NCBI GenBank assembly: GCA_022749815.1
Contig: JAKIWV010000001.1
Coordinates: 62,001 to 126,000, forward strand
Direction: 5' to 3'
Origin: Thermoplasmata archaeon
GTDB lineage: Archaea > Thermoplasmatota > Thermoplasmata > Lutacidiplasmatales > UBA184
Length of the DNA: 64,000 nt
In this document: piece after piece, positions 39,499 to 48,081 of the stretch
Layout of the letters: each line of letters opens with the position of its first letter
Position numbering within the stretch: the first letter of the stretch is position 1
Notes under the pieces: model-generated
What the model saw: the letters and a program-made list of their open reading frames with translations, nothing else
Databases searched by the model: none
What the model was told of the DNA's origin: nothing
Program-made: the position numbers and the translations under genes

Positions 39499-42459
39499 AT
39501 GCGTGTCGGGACGCTCGTTGTCCTTGGAATTCTGCTCGTATCAATGGGCGCCGCGACGGCCACTCCGGCATACACTCCCCCGGGCCATCTCCAGACCCCG
39601 CCTGGTTCCTCTCCAACAGTGTTTTCTCAATCAATCAACGGCACTACCGGGGCAGCGGCGACCCCACCTCCGGTGGCAGCGCGCGCCGGGGACGCTGTTT
39701 TCGTTGGCATTTTCGGCGTTTCCAAAACTAGTATCACGTCGGTCACCGACAACGACAGCAACAAGTATACGATGCAGAGCAAGCGGCTCGTCAATATCAC
39801 CGGCGGGGGAACAGACAGCTACTGCGAAGTTTGGATCGCCACCAATGTCGCGGCGACGTCCTTTCTCGGCGTGACGGTGGTCCAGAGCGGACCGCAGAAA
39901 CTCATTGTCGGCGTCGTAGATGTCACGGGGGTAAATGCCTCTCGACCTGTGGACGCCAATGGGTCGGGCAGCGTCGGAATTTCAGCGGTAGCCGCGGACA
40001 CAGTCAAGACTCACTCGCCCCGCGACCTCGTGCTTCTCATGACAGGGTTCGTTGGCCGAGTCGCCATTTCCGCGGTGGGGGGAGACGCGATCGTCAATTC
40101 CACCTCGGTCTCTCTTGGCGGCACTCATGCGAGCGCCGCCGACCTCAACGAAACTCAAGTCGCTCCGGGGACAGTTTCATTGAAAGCAGCGTCGAACGTC
40201 TCTCACGAATGGGAAGCTATCGCCATTGCGTTTGCGAGTGGAGCTCCAAGAGCCCCCACTGGTTTGACAGTCGGCTCGGTGACGACCACGACCGTCCCCC
40301 TCAATTGGACCCAGCCCCCCGGGGTCGTGTCGAACAACACGGTCTACGTTGGGTCCGGTTCGATTTGCAACGGTACGGTCATGGGGCATACGACAGGTGG
40401 CGCCGCGTCAGCGTACACTGTCGTGGGGCTCACGCCCGGTGCAACGTACTGTTTCTACGTGACGGCTTGGAACGGAACTAACGAATCCGGCCCAAGCTCC
40501 ATCGTCACTGCCACGACCGCTCACGTACCCCCGCGGCCCACTGGATTGGTTGAGACGGCCGTCACGGCTACGTCGGTCAGTCTTTCTTGGGGCAACCCAT
40601 CGGGCCCGTTAGTCAATAACACCGTGTTCTACGAAACGGCCTGTGGCGCGTACTCGCATGCATATCCTACCCCCGGAGTAGCCAGCGCCGCCACGATCAC
40701 CGGGTTGATTTCTGGAACTAGCTACTGCTTCGCGGTGGCGGCTTGGAATGGCACTGGAATGTCGGACTTGAGCAACACCGTCAATGCTACCCCGGGCAGT
40801 GTCCCGGCGGCTCCGACGACGTTGCACACAACGGGGATCACGACGACCACGGTGTCGTTAGCATGGACGCAACCTCCTGGATTTGTTCTGAACAATACAG
40901 TCTACACCGGGACCTCCTGCGGCGCATGGAATATCGGCGTTCTGACCACTGCAGGAGCCTCCACTACCCGCACCGTGTCTGGGCTGACGACGGGGACTTC
41001 CTACTGTTTTGCCGTGAGCGCTTGGAACGGCACCGGCCAGTCCCTGCTGAGTTCCACTATCACCGTCGTCACTGCCCACAACCCTCCCCCTCCAACGGGG
41101 ATGGCGGTCGGAACCGTGACGACTGTCACGGTGTCCTTGACTTGGACGAACCCTAACGGCCCCTTGACTAACGACACAGTGTTCCAAGCTGTGTCCGCAC
41201 CCAGCGCGATCTGCCCCTCGACTGGGGGCTACACTACGGCCTACAATCTGGCGACCGGTAACAGCTACACCGTAACCGGTCTGGTTTCCGGGGCGTTTTA
41301 TTGCTTCGCGGTGGCGGCCTGGAACTCGACGGGGATGTCCCCACTTGACCCCATTGGGACATCGGTTGAGACTGGCCACGTTCCGCTGGCGCCGGTTGCG
41401 CTCATGGTCACTTCCCAAACCTCGACGACCGTCTCTCTAGGCTGGATGAATCCGCCCGGCCCTCTGACCAATGACACGGTATTCGTCGTATCCTCATCGT
41501 TCGGTGCGACTTGCTCTTCGACCGGAGGATACACATCGGGCTACAACGTTCCTTCCGGCGAAACTTACACCGTCGCGGGCCTAACGTCCGGGAATCACTA
41601 CTGCCTCGCTGTAGCGGCGTGGAATTCCACTGGAATGTCCTCGCTCGACCCCCTGGCAACCTCGATCAAGACGTTACATGTCCCCTCCGCTCCCATGGGG
41701 CTTGCCGTCACATCCATTACGTCGACGACGGTTTCGCTTGCTTGGACAAATCCGCCCGGGCCGGTGGCCAACGACACTTTGTACCAAGCCCCCGCCGCGT
41801 TTGGCACCCAGTGTCAATCAACCGGCTATTCGTCCGGGTACAACGTAGTGACTGGAACCACCTACAATGTGAATGGCTTGATCACCGGGGACTTCTATTG
41901 TTTTGCCGTCGTCGCTTGGAATACCACCGGTGCATCTCCTTTGGACGTGCTGGCCACGTCGGTCCGGACACTCCATGTCCCCCCGGCCCCGACGGCGCTC
42001 GCCGTGACCGCATTCACGTCCACAACGGTCTCGCTGACGTGGACCAATCCCTATGGGGCGATCTCCAACGTCACGGTGTTCTGGGGCACGACGTGCGGCA
42101 ACTACCCCAACACCCAGTCCGTCTCAGGACCGGCCGAGGCGTTCAGTGTGAACGCCCTCACCCCGGGTACAAAGTACTGCCTTGCGGTTACGGCATCAAA
42201 TGCAACTGGGATGTCCCCCTTGAGCGGCCCGGTGGTCGCCACCACAGCCGTCTCGCCCGCGCCTACCCTCTTCGGGGTCTCGGTGGCGGAAGGGGTCGCC
42301 CTCCTCATCGCGAACGGAGTGCTTTGGGTTCTCGTCGGAGTGGAGGTCTTGATACTTTGGAGGCAGAGAACCCGACGGCAGCAGATACAGAATCTACGGT
42401 CGTACCCCCGTGAGGTCGGCGTTGCCTCGCCTCAGGCCGGAACGACTCCCCGGCGCTAG
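39499..42459 (+). CDS. Secreted FN3-repeat adhesin-like protein with C-terminal anchor
   Basis: A 986-residue surface protein. Order: signal peptide (VGTLVVLGILLVSMGAATA), an N-terminal beta domain (residues about 40-250; GDAVFVGIFGVSK, KLIVGVVDVTGVNAS), seven fibronectin type III domains of about 90-100 residues, then an anchor (VLWVLVGVEVLILW) and basic tail. Each FN3 domain starts PTGLxVxxxTxTTVSLxW and ends YCFAVxAWNxTGMSxL, and the Cys before YCF pairs with a conserved Cys on an earlier strand, so each domain probably has a disulfide. The N-terminal beta domain also occurs in the phosphatase at 20981. A structural or adhesive role is inferred. Confidence 0.85.
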   Translation: MRVGTLVVLGILLVSMGAATATPAYTPPGHLQTPPGSSPTVFSQSINGTTGAAATPPPVAARAGDAVFVGIFGVSKTSITSVTDNDSNKYTMQSKRLVNITGGGTDSYCEVWIATNVAATSFLGVTVVQSGPQKLIVGVVDVTGVNASRPVDANGSGSVGISAVAADTVKTHSPRDLVLLMTGFVGRVAISAVGGDAIVNSTSVSLGGTHASAADLNETQVAPGTVSLKAASNVSHEWEAIAIAFASGAPRAPTGLTVGSVTTTTVPLNWTQPPGVVSNNTVYVGSGSICNGTVMGHTTGGAASAYTVVGLTPGATYCFYVTAWNGTNESGPSSIVTATTAHVPPRPTGLVETAVTATSVSLSWGNPSGPLVNNTVFYETACGAYSHAYPTPGVASAATITGLISGTSYCFAVAAWNGTGMSDLSNTVNATPGSVPAAPTTLHTTGITTTTVSLAWTQPPGFVLNNTVYTGTSCGAWNIGVLTTAGASTTRTVSGLTTGTSYCFAVSAWNGTGQSLLSSTITVVTAHNPPPPTGMAVGTVTTVTVSLTWTNPNGPLTNDTVFQAVSAPSAICPSTGGYTTAYNLATGNSYTVTGLVSGAFYCFAVAAWNSTGMSPLDPIGTSVETGHVPLAPVALMVTSQTSTTVSLGWMNPPGPLTNDTVFVVSSSFGATCSSTGGYTSGYNVPSGETYTVAGLTSGNHYCLAVAAWNSTGMSSLDPLATSIKTLHVPSAPMGLAVTSITSTTVSLAWTNPPGPVANDTLYQAPAAFGTQCQSTGYSSGYNVVTGTTYNVNGLITGDFYCFAVVAWNTTGASPLDVLATSVRTLHVPPAPTALAVTAFTSTTVSLTWTNPYGAISNVTVFWGTTCGNYPNTQSVSGPAEAFSVNALTPGTKYCLAVTASNATGMSPLSGPVVATTAVSPAPTLFGVSVAEGVALLIANGVLWVLVGVEVLILWRQRTRRQQIQNLRSYPREVGVASPQAGTTPRR

Positions 42460-42552
42460 GTGCTGGCGAGGCCGTGCTTCGAGTTGCGGGTGTGCGGGGA
42501 CGCCCGAGAGCTGTTCCCTGAAGGTGACGATGGAGAATTCGTTCCCGATACG

Positions 42553-42562
42553 CATTTATATC
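42553..42562 (+). promoter_or_regulatory. TATA element of the DUF1616 operon
   Basis: CATTTATATC lies about 108 bases before the ATG at 42666, so the transcript would carry a leader of about 80 bases. The short GCGAGGAC before the ATG could serve as a weak ribosome binding site. Confidence 0.5.
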
Positions 42563-42665
42563 GGTAGCGTCCGCTGTTCCCCCGCTCGGCGAGGCCGTCC
42601 GGATTCCTCTGGCGACTCGTAGCGGATCGCACTCGGCTGAAGGTGTTGCGAGGACGTCCCCCACG

Positions 42666-43625
42666 ATGCAGGCCCGGCTCTCCGACTCCCGTCCGACCCC
42701 CCTCCTAGTCTCTTACTACAACCGGACCTATCTCCTGGCCACGACAGTGCTGGTGGTCGCCTACACGCTCCTCGTCCTGTTCCACGGGCCGCTGCTCGCC
42801 CAAACGGTCCTCGGTCTCTTCGCATTCTTCGTGGCACCAGGGTACGCCCTGTGCGCGATCTTGTTCGGACGGGGCACGACGATCTCCCCGGCGGCGTTCT
42901 TTGCCGTCGTCATCGGGTTGAGCGTCGTCTTGAACGTCATGTTTGGCGTGGTGTTCCTGGCCTTCGGGGTTGGGATCCCGGCCCGGATTCTCGGCGCTGT
43001 GGACTCGACCATCGTCGTCTTCGGCTTCATGGTTTATGAGTTGTGGCGCCCGGATTCTGTATCTTCGCCGGCGCCCCCCGTTCCCTCCGACGGACCGCGT
43101 GCGCGGGCCCACGGCCTCCGGGAGATCCTCGTTCCGGCGGGATACTCGTCGGGCCAGCGGGCCGTTGCCTATGCCCTCGTCGTCGCGACGATCGTGGTGT
43201 TCAGCTATATCGCGTACATTTCTACGCTTCATCCGAGCGACACCACAGACGTCGAGCTTGGGGTCTTCGGGCCCGGGGGAAATTCGAACTCGCTGCCCCA
43301 ATCGGCCGGTGTGGGTCAGGTCGTTGCCGTAAATCTGACCCTCGGCAACAATGCGTCGCTCCTCAACGTAGACCTGGTGGTCCAGGCCTACCTCAATAGC
43401 ACCGGCCCCCCGACCACTTTCACCATGATCCCGTGGGTGGGAACCCTCGCCCTGGGGCCCGGCGTCGAGAGCGAAGATCCCCTTCAGCTCCCCGCCGATG
43501 CGACCGTCTCCCTGACCGTCCCGTTCGAGCTCCGGCAGGCCGGCGCCTATATCGTCGTGATCTCGTTGGAGCTTCCTTCGGGGACCTCCCTGAGGACCGT
43601 GCATTTCCCCATCACGGTGGTCTAA
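42666..43625 (+). CDS. DUF1616-family membrane protein
   Basis: A 319-residue protein of the archaeal DUF1616 family, often found beside exopolysaccharide or N-glycosylation genes; its function is not established. Seen: four N-terminal membrane helices (YLLATTVLVVAYTLLVLF, TVLGLFAFFVAPGYALCAIL with the family APGY motif, FFAVVIGLSVVLNVMFGVVF, GFMVYELW), a hydrophilic loop, a fifth helix (VAYALVVATIVVFSYIAYI), and an outer beta domain (residues about 190-319) with NLTLGNN and LRTVHFPITV. The start is ATG 42666. It is followed after 18 bases by the duplicated membrane protein, probably in one operon. Confidence 0.8.
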   Translation: MQARLSDSRPTPLLVSYYNRTYLLATTVLVVAYTLLVLFHGPLLAQTVLGLFAFFVAPGYALCAILFGRGTTISPAAFFAVVIGLSVVLNVMFGVVFLAFGVGIPARILGAVDSTIVVFGFMVYELWRPDSVSSPAPPVPSDGPRARAHGLREILVPAGYSSGQRAVAYALVVATIVVFSYIAYISTLHPSDTTDVELGVFGPGGNSNSLPQSAGVGQVVAVNLTLGNNASLLNVDLVVQAYLNSTGPPTTFTMIPWVGTLALGPGVESEDPLQLPADATVSLTVPFELRQAGAYIVVISLELPSGTSLRTVHFPITVV

Positions 43626-43643
43626 GAACAGAGGTCGAAAAAC

Positions 43644-44078
43644 ATGGTATCCCCCGCGCAGATCGTCTTCCAATTGATCCACGGAGTGCTCAGCCCACTG
43701 ACCCCCGGCGTCATCGCGCTCGCCATGGTTTTGTTTCGAGAGCTCTATCCTAATTGGCGCCCCGGAGTGTTCCGGCAACGGTACGACCAGACGCTCGCGA
43801 TCTTTGCCATTCTCTCCGCCGTACTGGCGGTGATCAAGATCGTGGGGCTCGCGTCGGTCTCGACCACTCAGGCATTTTCGCTGAATCTCAATCCGGCCGT
43901 GCCCGGCGCGATCGCTCTGGGGATGGTCCTCGTTCGGGAGCTCTATCCGGGGTGGCGCCCGGGCCTCGCGCGCACCCGGTACGATCAGACTCTGGCTCTC
44001 TTTGTCCTCATTGCGGTAGCCTTGGCCATTCTCAAGGTGGTCGAGATTGCCGTTGTCGCCCCATCGGCGAATGGCTAG
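43644..44078 (+). CDS. Small membrane protein made of two tandem 50-residue units
   Basis: Not recognised. The 144-residue protein is an internal duplication: residues 21-70 and 87-136 agree at 31 of 50 positions. Each unit has a hydrophobic helix, the motif RELYPxWRPG, a conserved RYDQTLA, a second helix, and a Lys near its end. That gives about four membrane segments with two copies of a charged, Trp-containing loop on the same side. It lies 18 bases after the DUF1616 gene, so the two products may work together. The start ATG 43644 follows AGAGGTCG. It may be a small two-fold symmetric membrane protein; no function can be assigned. Confidence 0.75.
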   Translation: MVSPAQIVFQLIHGVLSPLTPGVIALAMVLFRELYPNWRPGVFRQRYDQTLAIFAILSAVLAVIKIVGLASVSTTQAFSLNLNPAVPGAIALGMVLVRELYPGWRPGLARTRYDQTLALFVLIAVALAILKVVEIAVVAPSANG

Positions 44079-44138
44079 CCCCTCTTTGTACCCGTCGTCC
44101 GATACGGTGATCAGCCACCGCCCTGACGCGGCGAGCTG

Positions 44139-46256
44139 TCAGGGAACCTTGACGACGAGGTAGACCGTGAAGAGCGAGTCTTGGTAGATTTGCGAGAAGT
44201 AGCCTGGGGCATTGAATTTCTGCACCTCGGCGATCGGGAGCGGCCCAGTGGGTTGCGACGTACGGGGACCCGGGAACTCCGGCGTAATGGAGTCCATGTA
44301 AACGTCCGTGATGATGTAGTCCCCGGGCACGACCCGGGTCCAATTCGTGCTCGCGAGGGTCGTCCCGTTGAAGAGCTCGTAGCAATTGTACCTCACCTCC
44401 ATGGTCGCGAAGCCCCCGAACACGGAATAGGCGAGATAATCCCCCCACACGGTGGCGGAGATGTTCAGGTGGGATTCGGCCCAGAGGGCCGCCTCGTATG
44501 CGTTCCCGCTGATGTATCGGGGGGCATCGATCAGGGCAGCGGACTTGGGGGCGAAGGCATCTCGCGTGCTCAGCGACACCATGGCGCCCCCGGTAAAGAT
44601 TAGGAAGGCGAGAACGACGGCGGTAACCCCGGCGAAGCGAGGCACCAGCCTTCGCAACGCCGGCGACCTCTGCGGGGTAGGTGGCTCGGTCTTCTGACCC
44701 GCTACCCTCCGGATGAGGAACCAAGCCGTGGCAGGAACCAGAATGATCCCCGCGTACTCCAGGATTCGTAGCGCGAGAATTCCAAGTCCCGTCGGCAGGA
44801 AAATGATCGCAATCATTGAGAAAAGCACCCCAATCACGACATTCATCGTGACAAACGTGAGCTTTTCCGACTTGTAGGTGTGGCGAAGCACCAGAATCGA
44901 GCAGAGGACCAAGAGTCCGACGGAGAGAAATATCCACGCCAACTGATAGGTCGGAAAGGTGGCCCCGAGAGTATTCGAGCGGGCGGTCGGGCCCGTCGGC
45001 GACGTCAACGTGGCGATACTCTTCTGGAGTACCAGAAAGTTGGAGAAGACCGCCGGGGCGCTGACCGTGACGACATAGAGGAGGAAGACGACGAGGTATC
45101 GGGTCATACCACGGATCGGTCGCAGGACCGGGTAGGCCTTCTGGGCCTTTTCGGCACCCCAGACGAGGTAGGGAAGCACTGCGATCCCGACGAGCCATGC
45201 GGCCGTGATGTAGCTCGAGAGATGGTGGTCCAGCACTACGAATGAACTGAACACGACGATCAGCGCTCGGAGGGGAAGCATGTCCTTCCCCCTTGTCTCG
45301 AGCAAGAGGGCCAGGAGGAGGATGCTTAACGCCAGGAATGGGACTGAGAAATCCTGCTGGGTCGAGATGTTTAACTCGGTCGAAGGCACCGCCAGATACA
45401 GGAAGACGGCGAGCATGGCGTAGCGGGTTCCGAAGATCCGAGCGGTGAGGGCGTAGATGATGGCCGGCAGCAGCAGTAGGCGAAGAGCCGGTTGGGCCCA
45501 ATTGAATACCTGGACCAACGGGACCCCGGTGAAAATCGAGAACTCCAAGTTGAACACGCCCGCCCCGGGGAAGTAACTGTAGGTGCCGGCTTGGTTTGTC
45601 ACGAAGGACCCCGGGACCCAGCTTCCCACCTGCCCCAGACTTTGGGCGAACTGGAAGACGAAGGTAGGGTCCCGGCTGGTCGGGAGCCCGAAGGGAGAGA
45701 AGATCGGATACAGCAGGGAATCGAGAATGATGGGGACAATGAGGAAGAGCACAGGGACCCGGTAAAAGATCGAGACGAGGAACGGTGCGCTGGCGGCGGC
45801 CAAGAAAAGGACGAAGACTACTCGGAGGGGGATTCCGCCCCCGTAGTAGGCGTCGTAGACCCCTCCATGAGTGAACCGGATCGCGTAGAGAAGGGCTGCA
45901 ACCCCAATGGTTCCAAGGAGCCCAAGCCCAAGCGACAGAATCGTCAACCGCGGGTTGGGGGGGTACTCCCGCGGCTTGGGTGGAGAAGACGGAGCGACGG
46001 GTTTCGAGGCCGGCTGAGCGACCGGCACCCGTGGCGAAGGGGGGGGCTTCTCGGCGGGGACGACTACCCGACGGTATCGCTCGTCCGGTTCTGCGACTGC
46101 GCCCGGGGGTACGAGCGGCGGGATGATGGGCGATGAAGGTTCGGAAGTCTCCGGGGGCGACGGCGTCTGATCCTCCAACTTCCTTCCGCGCCGGGTTTTC
46201 TGGACTGGTTCCTCTATTTTACGCTTCCAGCCGCCGGTCGACCGAACTTCGGTCAA
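44139..46256 (-). CDS. Large polytopic membrane protein, GT-C-like
   Basis: A 705-residue protein with a Pro-rich cytoplasmic N-terminus (residues 1-100), at least 11 membrane helices (ILSLGLGLLGTIGVAALLY; AMLAVFLYLAVPS; YLVVFLLYVVTVSAPAVF), and a C-terminal outer domain of about 140 residues with sequons (AESHLNISATVWGD; YELFNGTTLAST). The layout resembles GT-C glycosyltransferases or oligosaccharyl-transferase-like DUF2206 proteins, which use dolichol-linked sugars, but I cannot point to a firm catalytic Asp motif (DAYYGGG is a candidate). The start is TTG 46256, about 25 bases downstream of a TATA-like GATACAAC (minus strand). It is divergent from the glycosidase-like gene. Confidence 0.65.
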   Translation of the reverse strand: MTEVRSTGGWKRKIEEPVQKTRRGRKLEDQTPSPPETSEPSSPIIPPLVPPGAVAEPDERYRRVVVPAEKPPPSPRVPVAQPASKPVAPSSPPKPREYPPNPRLTILSLGLGLLGTIGVAALLYAIRFTHGGVYDAYYGGGIPLRVVFVLFLAAASAPFLVSIFYRVPVLFLIVPIILDSLLYPIFSPFGLPTSRDPTFVFQFAQSLGQVGSWVPGSFVTNQAGTYSYFPGAGVFNLEFSIFTGVPLVQVFNWAQPALRLLLLPAIIYALTARIFGTRYAMLAVFLYLAVPSTELNISTQQDFSVPFLALSILLLALLLETRGKDMLPLRALIVVFSSFVVLDHHLSSYITAAWLVGIAVLPYLVWGAEKAQKAYPVLRPIRGMTRYLVVFLLYVVTVSAPAVFSNFLVLQKSIATLTSPTGPTARSNTLGATFPTYQLAWIFLSVGLLVLCSILVLRHTYKSEKLTFVTMNVVIGVLFSMIAIIFLPTGLGILALRILEYAGIILVPATAWFLIRRVAGQKTEPPTPQRSPALRRLVPRFAGVTAVVLAFLIFTGGAMVSLSTRDAFAPKSAALIDAPRYISGNAYEAALWAESHLNISATVWGDYLAYSVFGGFATMEVRYNCYELFNGTTLASTNWTRVVPGDYIITDVYMDSITPEFPGPRTSQPTGPLPIAEVQKFNAPGYFSQIYQDSLFTVYLVVKVP

Positions 46257-46270
46257 GCATTTGGTGGGTA

Positions 46271-47929
46271 GTGAATGTTGTATCGACCCTTAGGCTACGG
46301 ACCGACACGACCGGGAGATTGACGCGCCTCGGGGCCAAAGTCCGAACGAGGACCCCGGGCTTGCGCGTCTCCCTTGTCCTCGCTTCCACGGTGCTCCTGT
46401 ATCTCGGCGGGCTGACGATTGGCGCAGAGGCCATGCCTCGAACCTCCGCAGTGGCCGTTGGGTCGATCGCCGTTGGCGGTTCCCCGTCGCCGATCGGGCC
46501 CGCCTTCTGGGGGCTAAATGTGAATCCCACGATCCACTTCGGCGCAGCGGACGTTGCCAACCTGGAGAAGACCCCGGTCACCTATGTTCGCTACCCGGCG
46601 GGCCTCTACGCCGAGGAGTACAACTACACCTCTGGAGTAATGACGAAGGGCGACGGAACTTCGTTCCTGGCGCTGAACCCGATCGGCTCGTTCATCGGGT
46701 ATTGTAAGCAAATGGGGTGCAAGATGATCCTCGGACTCCCGCTGGAGATCAATAGCAGCTCAACAGCAGCGTACTATGTGACGTACGTTGAGCATACGTT
46801 GGGGTACGTTCCGGCATACTGGGAACTTGGAAACTCCCCCGGGTCGTATACTCACTTCAACATCTCTTGGTCGCATTGGTCGACAACCCAGAACAGCCGG
46901 GTCCAACCGACACAGTTCGCGCTGATCCTGAAGACATTCATCGCGGCGGTTCGGGCCATTGACTCCTCGACGCCCATTCTCGGATTCGGCGGGGGTGAAG
47001 TCCGGCCGAACGGAGACGCCGCCTGGGTGATCCCGATGATGCAATCGGATGGACCCGAACTCGCCGGCGTCTCGGTCCATTCGTACGCCGCTTTGCCGTC
47101 GCCGCCCAACGCCAACCTCAGAGATTTTTTTTCCCTCATTGGGGGTCCTCTGGGACTCCCGAAACAGGTGGCGGCGCATCGCCTCTACGTCACTCAGGGG
47201 TGTGCCAATTGCTCTACTCCGGTGTTTGTCACTGAGGACGCACCAACCTACGTAAGCGGCCCGTTCTACCAATTTGACGCGGGGTTCCCCGGCGCTCTCT
47301 TCGAAGCGGCTCAGGTAACACAAGCCCTCGCCCTGGGTCTCCCGAACGTCGACTGGTTCGAGTACGAATCGAACTTCGCCGGCGATTGGATCTATCCACC
47401 CGGCGCAGCCCTTTCTTCGGTGTATACCCTGTTCTCTCAGCTCCTCCCAACTCTAGGGTCCATTTATGTCCCCACCTCAATCGATGGCCCGATCACGAAC
47501 GTTTACGCGGCCGTCACGGCGGGACCGAGAGGTTCTTCGGTCTTGGTGGTCAACACCAACACGGAGGGGACTCTCACCCTTGATTTTGGTGGCATGGGGA
47601 TCCGGCCGGGGGGCCAGCTCTCCGAGGTATACTGGGCCTCCGGTTCGTCCCCCCAGGCCGCGACCTTTAGTTCACCATCGAGCTTCCCAATGGGTCCGCT
47701 GTCTGTGGCGGTTTTCTCCGGACTTAGCGCCGGGGTCGAGGGCACGATCGGAATCGGGGCGTCAACCCCCCAACCCGGTTTCACAGCTCAGTACCTATCC
47801 GCGATCGGAGCGATTTCGATCTTGTTCGGAGCGGCCACAAGCGCTTTCGTTCCCGGGCTCGGCCGGTACCTCGGTGCCGGCGTATCCGGCACTGGCGCGA
47901 TACTCCTCTGGCTCGCGTTGATCTCGTGA
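46271..47929 (+). CDS. Secreted glycoside-hydrolase-like protein (GH79/clan GH-A fold), acid/base altered
   Basis: A TIM-barrel protein resembling GH79-type (heparanase-like) and other clan GH-A enzymes. Seen: FWGLNVNPTIHFG, VRYPAGLYAEEYNYTSG, PAYWELGNSPGSYTHF, STPILGFGGGEV and the nucleophile-like VFVTEDAPTY, then a beta domain with ANVYAAVT and SSVLVVNTNTEGT, and a C-terminal anchor (AILLWLALIS). In active relatives the fourth strand reads NEP; here it is NSP, so the usual acid/base Glu is absent. The start is uncertain: GTG 46271 best precedes the signal segment (LVLASTVLLYLGGLTIGA); a longer frame to 46133 overlaps the divergent gene. It may bind glycans instead of cutting them. Confidence 0.7.
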   Translation: MNVVSTLRLRTDTTGRLTRLGAKVRTRTPGLRVSLVLASTVLLYLGGLTIGAEAMPRTSAVAVGSIAVGGSPSPIGPAFWGLNVNPTIHFGAADVANLEKTPVTYVRYPAGLYAEEYNYTSGVMTKGDGTSFLALNPIGSFIGYCKQMGCKMILGLPLEINSSSTAAYYVTYVEHTLGYVPAYWELGNSPGSYTHFNISWSHWSTTQNSRVQPTQFALILKTFIAAVRAIDSSTPILGFGGGEVRPNGDAAWVIPMMQSDGPELAGVSVHSYAALPSPPNANLRDFFSLIGGPLGLPKQVAAHRLYVTQGCANCSTPVFVTEDAPTYVSGPFYQFDAGFPGALFEAAQVTQALALGLPNVDWFEYESNFAGDWIYPPGAALSSVYTLFSQLLPTLGSIYVPTSIDGPITNVYAAVTAGPRGSSVLVVNTNTEGTLTLDFGGMGIRPGGQLSEVYWASGSSPQAATFSSPSSFPMGPLSVAVFSGLSAGVEGTIGIGASTPQPGFTAQYLSAIGAISILFGAATSAFVPGLGRYLGAGVSGTGAILLWLALIS

Positions 47930-48081
47930 CTTGGAGTCACTGACTTGTCGGTCCGACATCTCATCAACCTGACCTTCGGCGCTCCTTGCGGTCCCGATTA
48001 TCTACTCCCATCGAGAGTCATTGGGTGTAGCAGCGAATCCGACTTCTTCGAATGCTGGATGGGGCCCATAGGCAGTTCTGC

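Noticed and set aside
41511-42413. Plus-strand 300-residue frame inside the FN3 gene
   Set aside because: A second-frame shadow of the FN3 repeats; their repetitive codons keep the other frame open.
44032-45501. Minus-strand frame of 489 residues over the large membrane protein
   Set aside because: A shadow of the 44139-46256 gene in another frame, with low hydrophobic regularity and no recognised domain.
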